Origin: a virus
Length of the DNA stretch: 37,084 nucleotides
Virus record (IMG/VR): IMGVR_UViG_3300035670_000673
Location: 1 to 37,084 of that record
Strand: one strand, 5' to 3'
Positions within the stretch are counted from its first letter, which is position 1. Every line of letters begins with the position of its first letter. The notes beneath the pieces are model-generated. The model was not told the DNA's origin and ran no database searches. It saw only the letters and a program-made list of their open reading frames with translations. Positions 7,725-15,414 of the stretch are shown here, in pieces. The translations under genes and the position numbers were made by a program.

Positions 7725-8681
7725 CTAAAACGGCAAATCATCGCCACTTTCAAAGGGGTCGCTCTTTGCAGACATCATTGCCTGCGCAACGTTCGCCCCT
7801 GGTAGCGGCTGCTTCCAGTCAATGTCCTTGAGGCTTTCCACGATTTCCACGTCCTCCTCCTCCTGCCGTGCTGCCGGAGCACCCTGCCGCTGTTTTTCAG
7901 CGAGTGCGGTAAAGAACGCTTTTCTGGTTTCGCTCAGCGCTTGCGCTACGTTTGGCGATTTTTCGCGCCTCAAGATGACGCATTCAAAGTGGGGCATACA
8001 GTATCCGTCCCCTTCTCCTTTTTCCCCCTTGTAGGGCATCCCTTTGGCATTGGCCATATTTGCGCCCCTTAGAATAAAGCAGTGGAAGTTATCCGGGCTA
8101 TCGAAAAGTCCGAAGAGTCCTTCGCGCTCGATGCTTTGTGCGGTAACGGGTTTTGAATAAGCCTTCAAAACAGCGCGCTTAATACCGTTTTTAACGGTAT
8201 TGGATAACTCCATTGCAAAGAGGCGGTCGCTCACCAATTCCATGACTACCCAATAAAGGGAAATCCGCGTTTCCTTTGTCCAGATGTTTTGCTCTTTGAG
8301 CTCGCGGTACGTGCCCTTGTACTTGGTCGGCTCTCCGTTTCGGTACACTTGCATTTCGTCTTTTTTGATGTCGAGCACCATGTTTGACGTGTAGCGGTCA
8401 ACGTCGTTTTTGCCCCCGGTGTAGGTGTTGAGTTTCCAGTACATTCCAAGTAGCGCAAACGTTCCTTCCTGTACGTTTGTTGTTCCGATTTCCTTGTCGT
8501 AAAAGCTAAAGCCAATATCGCCATTAGCAAAAAATTGCTTGACTTGCTCGGGCGTTGTGGCTTTCGCGTGCAACTCTCCGGTCTTGCCGGACTTGTAATT
8601 TAGCACCTTAAACGGTGGCATTGAGCTTTGCCGTTCGGCGCGATCGCCCTCTGCGGGCTTGTCAAATTCGAAATCTGCCAT
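7725..8681 (-). CDS. Single-stranded DNA-binding-type protein with DDLPF tail
   Basis: This 318-aa protein probably coats single-stranded phage DNA during replication and recombination. The clearest sign is its last eleven residues, DPFESGDDLPF, an acidic tip ending Pro-Phe exactly like the C-terminal tip with which bacterial SSB recruits partner proteins. Before it lies an acidic, low-complexity linker (EEEDVEIVES). The N-terminal two thirds is a single alpha/beta domain (YKSGKTGELHAKATTPEQVK, YWKLNTYTGGKNDVDRYTSN) that does not look like a standard bacterial OB-fold SSB, so this is a phage-type ssDNA-binding protein. It is next to the primase-helicase operon and shares a promoter (8931-8961) with the small gene before it. 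Function is inferred from tail and context. Confidence 0.7.
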   Translation of the reverse strand: MADFEFDKPAEGDRAERQSSMPPFKVLNYKSGKTGELHAKATTPEQVKQFFANGDIGFSFYDKEIGTTNVQEGTFALLGMYWKLNTYTGGKNDVDRYTSNMVLDIKKDEMQVYRNGEPTKYKGTYRELKEQNIWTKETRISLYWVVMELVSDRLFAMELSNTVKNGIKRAVLKAYSKPVTAQSIEREGLFGLFDSPDNFHCFILRGANMANAKGMPYKGEKGEGDGYCMPHFECVILRREKSPNVAQALSETRKAFFTALAEKQRQGAPAARQEEEDVEIVESLKDIDWKQPLPGANVAQAMMSAKSDPFESGDDLPF

Positions 8682-8709
8682 GTTTTGAAATATTAAAAGT
8701 GTGAAATAA

Positions 8710-8913
8710 TCAAGTGTTTTTCCTTCTGCTCTTCCACATGTTGAAGCTTTGAATTGTCTTGAAGCGATTGGTTGTTGCCCCGTACTCGCGGCGGATTTTT
8801 TCGTACTCCTCCCAAGCCTGCTTTTGGCTCATACCGTCTTTTTTCTTAGCCTCGATGTAGTTGAGCATCTCTTCGTCGTCAACGAACATGCGTGCAATTT
8901 TCTCCTCTGTCAT
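8710..8913 (-). CDS. Small charged helical protein (67 aa)
   Basis: This 67-aa protein (MTEEKIARMFVDDEEMLNYI at the start) is rich in Lys and Glu and is predicted to be helical throughout. It has no cysteines and no membrane segment. I do not recognise it. It is the first gene after the minus-strand promoter at 8931-8961 and is followed 28 bases later by the SSB-like gene, so the two are co-transcribed. A role as a small replication accessory protein fits the context but is unsupported by any motif. Confidence 0.6.
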   Translation of the reverse strand: MTEEKIARMFVDDEEMLNYIEAKKKDGMSQKQAWEEYEKIRREYGATTNRFKTIQSFNMWKSRRKNT

Positions 8914-8930
8914 AACTCTTTTTGTTTGTG

Positions 8931-8961
8931 CAAAGATAAAATAAAGTTAGAATAAATCAAA
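8931..8961 (-). promoter_or_regulatory. Bacteroidetes-type promoter for the SSB-like operon
   Basis: On the minus strand TTTG (8961-8958), 19 bases, then TATCTTTG (8938-8931) match the Bacteroidetes consensus. The ATG at 8913 follows 17 bases after the -7 box. The -33 half lies inside the 3' end of the primase-helicase gene. Confidence 0.75.
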
Positions 8962-10647
8962 AACTTCATCTTCTTTTTGTTTACGCATTTCGAGTTCTTG
9001 CCCGCTTACCGTTCGATAAAGCCCGCCTGTTGCCCGATCGAATACCAGCTCCCGCATACCGAGTTTTCCAAGTGGCGAGACAAATTCCATGTTCTTTACC
9101 TTTCTTGTGGCAATTTCAACAAACTCTTCCCTGAGCGCCATTGCGATAATGTTGTCCGCTAAGTTGTAAAAGTGCGACGATCCTAAAATATCATACCCGT
9201 TTGGCAGCTCAAAGCCGTTGGCATTGCTTTGTAGCTTTCGCGGGTGCGCCACTAAAAAAACGATAAGACGGTATTTTTTGGCAAGGCTTTTTATCTTGCT
9301 CATCATTGCCGCTGCCCCATCGCTAATACTGCTGTATCCGGTCTGATCAACACAAGATAGGTTGTCAATGATAAGTGCTTTTATGCCCCGCGTTTTTACC
9401 AAACGCTCTGCCCTGGACAAAACATCTTCGAGCTTGTAAAGCCCGTCGCCGGAGATGTAAAATATATAGTCGTTGAGTTTTTCCAGCGCTTTTAAAGCCT
9501 CCTGACCGGGCACAACGGCACTCTTACAGTGTTTTTTGACAAGTCCGGTAATATGTAGCGGCGTGCTTTTCTCTGCGCTCACAACGGCCATACGCATGTT
9601 GTGCGCATCCATTAGGTTTACCATCATCGCGTCCACTAAGTTGGATTTACCGCTTCCCGGTGCGCCGGTAATGATCGTTACCTCTGAAGGGAAAAGCGAC
9701 ATAAGCATACAAAGTCCCGGAATACCTATGTCAAGGGTTTCAGGATAGCCGTTTACCAAATAGGTGTAGCTTTCGTCCAAATGATCGTGCACCATCTCAA
9801 CGCCTTCGACCGGGAAAGGCTTTGCGTTTTCAAAGCACTCGCGCAAAAGTTCTTTTCCTTGCTCCAGACCGTACCTTTGCAGGCATTCGTTGGCATCCTT
9901 TACACCTATTGGAAAGCTGACAAGTTTACACTTATCGCGCCCGATCCGATCTGCAAGGGTAAGGTCAAGATTATACCCTGCCGGGTCTTGATCGCCGGAG
10001 ATGTAAACCGTTTCGATGTGGTCAAATTCATAGATGTGCGGGTCTAAATAAGACGTGTTATTTGCCGCTCCATTGGGTACGGATGTAGAAAAAACAAAGC
10101 CTGCGCTCATCCAAGAAAGGGCATCAATTTCGCCTTCGGCAATTATGGCGTACTCTTTAGCCGTCTTTAAAGCATCGCCGTTATAAAGGCAAAGCTGTGC
10201 GCCTGTTTCCATGTGGAAGGCTTTTTGCGCTATGCCTCGGTACTTTGTATTGACGTGCTTAAAGTCTAAAAAATAGTTGAACGCTACATAGTCCCCTTTG
10301 CTCGGGCTATATCCGCTGCCTATGTGCGTTCCCTCTATAACCAGTTCGTTCAATCGGCGATCCTGCAACAAAAACGTTTTGGCTTTTTCCGTCATTTCTA
10401 TATGCGTAAAAGCCGGACGCTTATAAACCTTCTCCTCTTTTCTCCTGAGCGCTACCCCTGATTTTTGGCAGTTGTGGCATTTGTACTGCCCGTTCTTAAT
10501 GTTTACGCTCATGGAGCGGTCGAGCGAATGCTTGCGCGTTTCGCTACAATACGGGCAGCGGATTTTCACATTGTCGCTCGACCCTTCCGGAATAGGCGCG
10601 TGTTTTCCTGTTTGTTCGAAGAAGTACTTAGATATTTCAGATTTCAT
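8947..10647 (-). CDS. Bifunctional primase-helicase (T7 gp4/Twinkle type)
   Basis: This 566-aa enzyme should synthesise primers and unwind DNA at the phage fork. The N-terminus has a zinc ribbon (C31-x2-C34 ... C57-x2-C60). A TOPRIM domain follows with IIAEGEIDALSW (Glu171) and GDQDPAG (Asp219/Asp221). The C-terminal half is a RecA-type replicative helicase with Walker A GAPGSGKS (328-335) and Walker B ALIIDNL (Asp428), followed by VAHPRK. Domain order and length match the T7 gp4 family. It ends with a short acidic tail (EDEVFDLF). The helicase-loader-like gene is directly upstream and the SSB-like gene directly downstream, so a complete replisome core apart from a polymerase is present here. 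No DNA polymerase is visible in this window. Confidence 0.92.
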   Translation of the reverse strand: MKSEISKYFFEQTGKHAPIPEGSSDNVKIRCPYCSETRKHSLDRSMSVNIKNGQYKCHNCQKSGVALRRKEEKVYKRPAFTHIEMTEKAKTFLLQDRRLNELVIEGTHIGSGYSPSKGDYVAFNYFLDFKHVNTKYRGIAQKAFHMETGAQLCLYNGDALKTAKEYAIIAEGEIDALSWMSAGFVFSTSVPNGAANNTSYLDPHIYEFDHIETVYISGDQDPAGYNLDLTLADRIGRDKCKLVSFPIGVKDANECLQRYGLEQGKELLRECFENAKPFPVEGVEMVHDHLDESYTYLVNGYPETLDIGIPGLCMLMSLFPSEVTIITGAPGSGKSNLVDAMMVNLMDAHNMRMAVVSAEKSTPLHITGLVKKHCKSAVVPGQEALKALEKLNDYIFYISGDGLYKLEDVLSRAERLVKTRGIKALIIDNLSCVDQTGYSSISDGAAAMMSKIKSLAKKYRLIVFLVAHPRKLQSNANGFELPNGYDILGSSHFYNLADNIIAMALREEFVEIATRKVKNMEFVSPLGKLGMRELVFDRATGGLYRTVSGQELEMRKQKEDEVFDLF

Positions 10648-10666
10648 GCCATAGGTTTAAGGTTGT

Positions 10667-11467
10667 TTACTCCTCTTCCGAACGAATATTTCTTTCCACG
10701 TCCCTTTCGCTCCTTTCTACCTTTGATCCCCGTCTCCTGTCCCGTTCGTTCTTGAGCTGGTCAATTTCAAAGGTTGCGGATGTGTAGTAGTTCTGCCACT
10801 TCATCAACGACATTGCCCTGGAAGGCTTTATCAGGTGCCGGTATTGGCTCTCCCAAGACTTTACCATCCACTTGAGCACGCCGCAAACATGGATTGGTTC
10901 CATGTTTGGGAATCGGTACATGAAGGCCTCTGTTGCCTTGAACAAAGTTTCAAAAGCCTCCTTTTGATAGGACGGATATTTCTTTTTCCACCCTAAGTAC
11001 TCATCAAAAAAGCGCTCAACGGTTTTTGCAAACTTCGCGATTTGATCCGGCGTTGGTATTTCGTCCAAATAGCGACGCTGCCGCAAATACACTACGGGTT
11101 GACACTTTGCAATGCCGGATATTTCAATGTAGCGGTTGTATCGCGGCACCGCTACGTTGACAATCGTCTTTTGCTTTTCATAGGATAGCTTATCCCAACT
11201 CTTTTTAGCGTTGGTTTTGCTGCCCCGCTTATATCCATAAGCCTCCCAAAAAGCGTCAAAGGGCATTTTCTCTGTTACCTCGAGCGCTTTGCTCACCGCA
11301 ACGGTCAGCATCCCGGAGTGGTGCAGCATCAAAATTTCTTTGATTTGCTTTAAGTCGTACTCTTCGACCAGACGCTTTGCCCAGCCCTCGACGGTAACTG
11401 GGAATTTAGGCACGCCTAAGTCCCCGGAAGTCCTGCCGTCAAAGATTTCTTTGATTTCCTCTGCCAT
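10667..11467 (-). CDS. Replication protein, helicase-loader-like (266 aa)
   Basis: This 266-aa protein has a central segment FDAFWEAYGYKRGSKTNAKK followed by SWDKL, VPRYNRYIE, CQPVVYLRQRRYLDE at residues about 76-137. The pattern 'F-x-x-F-W-x-x-Y-x-x-K...A-x-x-x-W...Y...R-Y-L-x-E' is common in phage replication proteins of the DnaT/helicase-loader sort. The C-terminus is highly basic and charged (KNERDRRRGSKVERSERDVE). It lies directly upstream of the primase-helicase, 19 bases apart, which supports a role in loading or regulating it. Assignment is by motif recall and neighbourhood; it lacks an AAA+ P-loop, so it is not a DnaC-type ATPase. Confidence 0.6.
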   Translation of the reverse strand: MAEEIKEIFDGRTSGDLGVPKFPVTVEGWAKRLVEEYDLKQIKEILMLHHSGMLTVAVSKALEVTEKMPFDAFWEAYGYKRGSKTNAKKSWDKLSYEKQKTIVNVAVPRYNRYIEISGIAKCQPVVYLRQRRYLDEIPTPDQIAKFAKTVERFFDEYLGWKKKYPSYQKEAFETLFKATEAFMYRFPNMEPIHVCGVLKWMVKSWESQYRHLIKPSRAMSLMKWQNYYTSATFEIDQLKNERDRRRGSKVERSERDVERNIRSEEE

Positions 11468-11849
11468 AGATGGTAAGTTTTAGCCCTTTGTCAAAGGCTT
11501 TTTGTTTCAAATAACGATTGATTTGGTGCTCCTTTTCGCACTTATCGCAGTAATAGCCGGCGTGCACCGGCCTTCCTGAAGCTAAATCAATGTCGCTTAT
11601 CCGGTATCCGGGAAGCCCGCATACCCTTTGCAAGTCAATTTTGTAGATGCGTTTGCTCACCTTTCTAAACCTTGCCCGAACAAGTTTGGAAGCATGGCAA
11701 ATGTAGCAATATTCAATTTGCGAACAAATTAATGTTATGCTTTTATCTGCCCGCTCATCTGCCCTGCCAAGCACCTCGTGCGCAATGCACTCAAGCAGGA
11801 CGGATAAGCTTACTTTCGGTATCTCTAAAGGCATCTTTTCTTGATCCAT
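11439..11849 (-). CDS. Zinc-finger-containing protein (136 aa)
   Basis: I chose the ATG at 11849 (MDQEKMPLEIPKVSL) because a purine-rich stretch precedes it; an upstream in-frame start at 11888 is possible. The protein has two CxxC pairs, YCYICHASK and YYCDKCEKEHQ, which together probably bind one zinc ion. The C-terminal tail is basic. It overlaps the end of the 100-aa gene before it by 59 bases and the start of the replication protein after it by 29 bases, which is typical of compact phage operons. DNA or RNA binding is suggested by the zinc site and charge; no specific family is recognised. Confidence 0.6.
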   Translation of the reverse strand: MDQEKMPLEIPKVSLSVLLECIAHEVLGRADERADKSITLICSQIEYCYICHASKLVRARFRKVSKRIYKIDLQRVCGLPGYRISDIDLASGRPVHAGYYCDKCEKEHQINRYLKQKAFDKGLKLTIYGRGNQRNL

Positions 11850-12093
11850 AATGCTCTTCTCCGTTTTTGTTGGTGGTAACGCCGTCAAGCAGGGTATATA
11901 TATCGCCCTGATTGGTAATGTGGCGAACGGCTTTTACCACAAAAAAACATCTAAACCCTCTTTGCTCGCGGCAAAGGTCGCCTACCTTAAAAAGCGTGTA
12001 TTCTTTTTTATACGCCTCCTGTAAGCCAAGCACCTCTTGCCGGTAACGCTCAATGATTTCTTTTAAGCTTTCGTCGTATTTTTCCTTTGTCAT
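11791..12093 (-). CDS. Unknown protein (100 aa)
   Basis: This 100-aa protein starts with a long charged helix (MTKEKYDESLKEIIERYRQE) followed by a small beta-rich part (FKVGDLCREQRGFRCFFVVK) that looks like an SH3/KOW-type barrel: a V-G-D turn followed by alternating hydrophobic strands. Its function is unknown. It overlaps the upstream 147-aa gene by four bases and the downstream zinc-finger gene more extensively, so it belongs to the replication/recombination operon. Confidence 0.55.
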   Translation of the reverse strand: MTKEKYDESLKEIIERYRQEVLGLQEAYKKEYTLFKVGDLCREQRGFRCFFVVKAVRHITNQGDIYTLLDGVTTNKNGEEHYGSRKDAFRDTESKLIRPA

Positions 12094-12533
12094 TTTTCTG
12101 TTGCTTCTCGTTCCCGGACAAAATTGTAGGGAAAATCAGGAATAATTTTGCTTGCGAGCGCGTCGTTAAAACGCCTTGCAATTTGATTGTGCTTTAGGGC
12201 ATAGACCTTGAAGGAGTAATCCGGATTTTCCCGCATGATTTCTTTTGCCGCCAAGTCGTATTTACGCTTCAGCGAGGCAAGGTTTTTTGTTACCTGCTGC
12301 GGGGTCTCGCCCAAGTCCATTGCGGAAGGCTCTCCGATGGCAAGCGGCTCGATACCAACTCCGAGCGCGATCCCCGCAACAATTACCCGGGGCATTTCAA
12401 TTACCCCTATTTCCACTTCGCTGTTCTTTGCGCTGAAAGCTGCCGCTTTGTTGCCACTTAGCGGCCCTGCGTCGGATGCAAAAACTTTCTTTGCAATCTT
12501 GACCAATAAGATCATTTTCTTTTCGTCGTCCAT
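12090..12533 (-). CDS. Unknown protein (147 aa)
   Basis: This 147-aa protein starts MDDEKKMILLVKIAKKVFAS. It has an Ala/Gly-rich middle (PRVIVAGIALGVGIEPLAIG) and a helical C-terminal half with basic residues (LKRKYDLAAKEIMREN). The hydrophobic middle is too polar at its edges to be a confident membrane segment. The family is not recognised. It sits between the YqaJ-type exonuclease (two-base gap) and the 100-aa gene (ATGA overlap), so it is co-expressed with recombination functions. Confidence 0.55.
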   Translation of the reverse strand: MDDEKKMILLVKIAKKVFASDAGPLSGNKAAAFSAKNSEVEIGVIEMPRVIVAGIALGVGIEPLAIGEPSAMDLGETPQQVTKNLASLKRKYDLAAKEIMRENPDYSFKVYALKHNQIARRFNDALASKIIPDFPYNFVREREATEK

Positions 12534-12535
12534 TG

Positions 12536-13552
12536 TCAGATTTTTTTAAAGGTTAAACGTTTGTTGTAGTTTACGCGATAAGACGTGCCCTCGATAGAGA
12601 GTACCCTTTTGTTTACGATAGCCATACAGATTTCGTTTTCAAGTTGTCTTTTCAACTTGTCGGCACGGGAAGCCTCACTTGTCGCCCCTTCGTATTGCTC
12701 AAACAAACTGTCAAACTCACTTGTCCTGAGCAGCCCTTTTCTGCCGTCCTCCGACAAAGCATCTATTGCCGTTTTTGACAAGTCGGTAACGCGGATGATG
12801 TCAGAGTACTCTGCGAGTACTTCCATAAACAAGTTCTCTTTGTCGTGCTTGTCAAGATCAAGTGATAGGACTTGTCGCGCGTCAAGTACGGCTTGATAAA
12901 AGCGCGGGCAAATCTGCTCGATCATTTCTTTTATCGCATGAAAGTCCTCCATGCCCTTGTCAAGTGTGCGAACGTGCAAGCGAACGCCGTCCTCGAGCAA
13001 AGCAATGCGGCCAAACTCCGCGTTTAACCCGATCATATACGCCGTAACTTGAGCAAGGTAAGAGGGTGGGCAATTTCCGGGGTAAGACTGAAAAGATTTA
13101 AAGCCTATTTTTTTAGCCTCCGCAATGCCGGTGCCGGAATATTCGGGATCGCTTTCAATTAGCCCGTCCACGTTTAAGGCAAGATAGGGGTGGCTTTCGG
13201 GCAGGAAGGTAACGTTAGGCTTTACAATTTCCCTGAACTTTCTACCGTCGCGAAAATGTTGTGCCCAGGAATAGCCGTCGTAATGCTCCAGCCTTGTAAG
13301 GATTGCCGCCTCATCCAAATGCCCGCCTTCGGTGGCTTCGTTGGGCACAAATTCGGAAGGCATAAAACCGGATTTTTTAAAGAATAAGGTCATTGGGTCT
13401 TCATAAACATTGAGGCCCAAAACCGTACCGATTTCGCTTCCGCCTATCCTTAGAGAGTTTTTGCGATAAACGTCCCATTCCTGGGAAGTCATTTCGCTAA
13501 GGTCAATCGCCGGGACAACATTTCCGTTTATGTAAAAATCAAGTTCCTTCAT
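12536..13552 (-). CDS. YqaJ-type viral exonuclease (PD-(D/E)XK)
   Basis: This 338-aa protein matches the YqaJ-like family of phage 5'-3' exonucleases, which resect double-strand ends for annealing recombination. The N-terminal signature RIGGSEIGTVLGLNVYEDP lies at residues 35-53. The expected catalytic set is visible: Glu81 in GHLDE, Asp129 in ALNVDG, and Glu145-x-Lys147 in IAEAKKIG. The C-terminal third is helical and variable, as usual. It overlaps the putative annealing protein at 13549 by four bases, forming an exonuclease-annealase pair like lambda Exo/Bet or SPP1-type systems. Codons in its second half are unusually rich in CTTGTC/GACAAG (see finding). Confidence 0.86.
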   Translation of the reverse strand: MKELDFYINGNVVPAIDLSEMTSQEWDVYRKNSLRIGGSEIGTVLGLNVYEDPMTLFFKKSGFMPSEFVPNEATEGGHLDEAAILTRLEHYDGYSWAQHFRDGRKFREIVKPNVTFLPESHPYLALNVDGLIESDPEYSGTGIAEAKKIGFKSFQSYPGNCPPSYLAQVTAYMIGLNAEFGRIALLEDGVRLHVRTLDKGMEDFHAIKEMIEQICPRFYQAVLDARQVLSLDLDKHDKENLFMEVLAEYSDIIRVTDLSKTAIDALSEDGRKGLLRTSEFDSLFEQYEGATSEASRADKLKRQLENEICMAIVNKRVLSIEGTSYRVNYNKRLTFKKI

Positions 13553-14016
13553 AACGCTTTGTTTAAAGCCTCCTTTGTCATCAAAGACTCCAGATAGGTT
13601 TGCCCCTTGATCCGCAAGTCCTCGTTTGAGATGTCGTTGACGTACTGACGTGCCCCGGAATAGGAGATTTGGTAAAGCTCAAATATCCGCTTACAGGTCA
13701 TCAAGACAAGTTCCTGATATTCTTCCTCTGTTGCGGTTTCTTCCTCCTGGAAAAGAAAACCGATCGCCCTACCGATTGCAATGGTTTCTGCCGCTGCCAC
13801 AAAAGTAGCATCCGGCACGCCTTGCGCATCCGGCTTTCGGTACATCATTTTGTGCGCCGTTGACTTTATGCCGTCGTAGGATACAGTGGCCTTTGCAACG
13901 CAATAGGATAGGTCAGGGGCGAGGCTTACCTCTGTTTCGATTTGATGTTCAAGGCCTATTTCTTGGCACCATTCAATGAGCTTGTTAATGCGGTCCCTTG
14001 CCGTTTGTCGTTTCAT
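13549..14016 (-). CDS. Putative ssDNA-annealing recombination protein (155 aa)
   Basis: This 155-aa protein contains TFVAAAETIAIGRAIGFLFQ at residues 71-90. That is the 'A-E-T-x-A-I-G-R-A-x-x-F-L' motif shared by many phage annealing proteins of the Rad52/Erf/Sak3 types. A beta-rich half precedes it (ETEVSLAPDLSYCVAKATVS), consistent with a Rad52-like beta-beta-beta-alpha core. The C-terminal helical tail may contact SSB or exonuclease. Its pairing with the YqaJ exonuclease through a four-base overlap strongly supports the role. It is short for Erf, so it may be a minimal core. The subfamily cannot be fixed without profile searches. Confidence 0.7.
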   Translation of the reverse strand: MKRQTARDRINKLIEWCQEIGLEHQIETEVSLAPDLSYCVAKATVSYDGIKSTAHKMMYRKPDAQGVPDATFVAAAETIAIGRAIGFLFQEEETATEEEYQELVLMTCKRIFELYQISYSGARQYVNDISNEDLRIKGQTYLESLMTKEALNKAL

Positions 14017-14218
14017 GTTGATAGATTAAGAGTTGAAATAATTTCTGCCCGAATACGCCCTGCCAGTCTATGTGCAGCATGACTTGTTCTTTTTTTACCT
14101 CGCGTTTGACAACATAATCGGAGAGCAAATGCGGATAGTTTTCACACAAAAATTTTTGTGCGCTGCTTGTCCGCACTTGAATGCCCCGAAAGTAAAGATA
14201 GCTTGTGTCAAAACGCAT
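13985..14218 (-). CDS. Unknown protein (77 aa)
   Basis: This 77-aa protein (MRFDTSYLYFRGIQVRTSSA at the start) is mixed, with a basic centre (VVKREVKKEQVML) and no cysteine pairs usable for zinc binding. It overlaps the annealing protein gene by 32 bases and follows a 35-aa membrane peptide. The family is not recognised. Its conserved operon position suggests an accessory to recombination or replication, but no motif supports this. Confidence 0.5.
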   Translation of the reverse strand: MRFDTSYLYFRGIQVRTSSAQKFLCENYPHLLSDYVVKREVKKEQVMLHIDWQGVFGQKLFQLLIYQHETTNGKGPH

Positions 14219-14239
14219 CGGTATTTGTGTTTGTGGCCA

Positions 14240-14347
14240 CTAATTTAAGGGCTTTTTCGTATGCCGTGCGGTAAAACTTTGCGCTACGATTAGGGCGCAC
14301 ATTGCGCCGCACCATACGCCTATTAGGAAAATCAGGAAGTAGGCCAT
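14240..14347 (-). CDS. 35-aa single-span membrane peptide
   Basis: A short frame encodes MAYFLIFLIGVWCGAMCALI then VAQSFTARHTKKPLN: one hydrophobic helix of about 22 residues with two cysteines, then a short basic tail. It starts inside the 3' end of the tyrosine recombinase gene (16-base overlap) and ends 21 bases before the next start, so the position fits a real coupled gene. The function is unknown; such peptides in phage early regions may be anti-host or superinfection factors. Confidence 0.45.
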   Translation of the reverse strand: MAYFLIFLIGVWCGAMCALIVAQSFTARHTKKPLN

Positions 14348-15411
14348 TTGCCTTTAATTTTTTTTGGTTCATCATAATTGTCAAAAATTTCTTGTAACTT
14401 ATCTCCGTCTGAAATGTGCGGAAGGATAAATCTCTCTCTAAATAGCTCCTTTGCCCCGGTAAAGTCGTCGGATGTAATGTAGTAGTCTTGTAATACGCGG
14501 CGGTTTTCGTGCCCGGTAAACCAACGCGCGACGCTTTCCGGTGTCATGCCCCGCTGTACTAAATACGATGCCCCGGCGCTCCTGAAAAGGTGCATTGGAC
14601 GGTGCACCTTCCAAAGCGGAATTTCAATGGTTTCGCCCTCTATGTTTGTCCCCTGAATCGTCGTTCGGCGCAGGAATTGATCTGAGTTCAGCATTGCCCG
14701 GACAAGTTCAACGCAGCGTGCTTCTGTTAGGACAAGTCCGGTTGGATGCTTGAGCAACTTTTCCCCAGGACTGACATGGTAGCGGCGCATGATCTCCCGG
14801 ACAAGCTTTCGTGGTACCGGCGTTTGCATTACCTTCTTTGTCTTTTTGGTCATCCGCATAACCCAAGTACAGGGCTGCCCCATAAACTCGCCGTCTTTTA
14901 AATCTGATGTGCATATCTCAAGCAAATCGCTAATACGCCAGCAGGTGTAAAGGGCGAGTTTTGCGATAAGCACGCCGTGGTGCTTACCGGGGTTCATGGT
15001 CAGGATGTGGCGCACTACATTGTCCGGAATTTTCAGCTTTGCGAATTGTGCCGCTTCCCGTTTTTCCTTCGGCATGGTCAGCTCTATGCCAAAATCCCGT
15101 CGCGCATAGTTTACGATCATCCGGATAGTCCGGATATATAGCCTTCGCGTAACGGTTCCCAGTTTATGAAAGTCTTTAAGCCAAGTCATAAAGTCCCTTA
15201 CATAGTCCTGAAAGGCTTTAATGCGTTCGCGTCGCTGCTCAACGGGAATACCCATGATGTCGTAGTCCGCAAGGTTTATGTCCCGCCCCGTGTTCTTATC
15301 GAACATGTTCAGCTTATGCTGAACTGCCTTGTAGTTCGTCAATGTCCTTTTTTCGAGTTCATTCTCCGCAAAATAGGAATCAAAAAGAAAATCAAAATCA
15401 ATTTTTTCCAT
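14332..15411 (-). CDS. Tyrosine recombinase / integrase
   Basis: This 359-aa enzyme is a site-specific tyrosine recombinase. The N-terminal SAM-like core-binding domain covers about residues 1-125. The catalytic domain shows all expected residues: Arg159 in TCWRISDLL, Lys near 190-193 in MTKKTKK, the His274-x-x-Arg277 pair in HLFRSAGASYL, His301 in WFTGHENRR, and the nucleophile Tyr310 or Tyr311 in VLQDYYITSDD. It could integrate the phage, resolve multimers, or invert a segment. No attachment site or repressor gene was recognised in this window, so lysogeny is not established. It lies three bases after the HTH-membrane gene, in the transcription unit that starts at the 16406-16436 promoter. 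Confidence 0.9.
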   Translation of the reverse strand: MEKIDFDFLFDSYFAENELEKRTLTNYKAVQHKLNMFDKNTGRDINLADYDIMGIPVEQRRERIKAFQDYVRDFMTWLKDFHKLGTVTRRLYIRTIRMIVNYARRDFGIELTMPKEKREAAQFAKLKIPDNVVRHILTMNPGKHHGVLIAKLALYTCWRISDLLEICTSDLKDGEFMGQPCTWVMRMTKKTKKVMQTPVPRKLVREIMRRYHVSPGEKLLKHPTGLVLTEARCVELVRAMLNSDQFLRRTTIQGTNIEGETIEIPLWKVHRPMHLFRSAGASYLVQRGMTPESVARWFTGHENRRVLQDYYITSDDFTGAKELFRERFILPHISDGDKLQEIFDNYDEPKKIKGKWPTS

Positions 15412-15414
15412 TGT

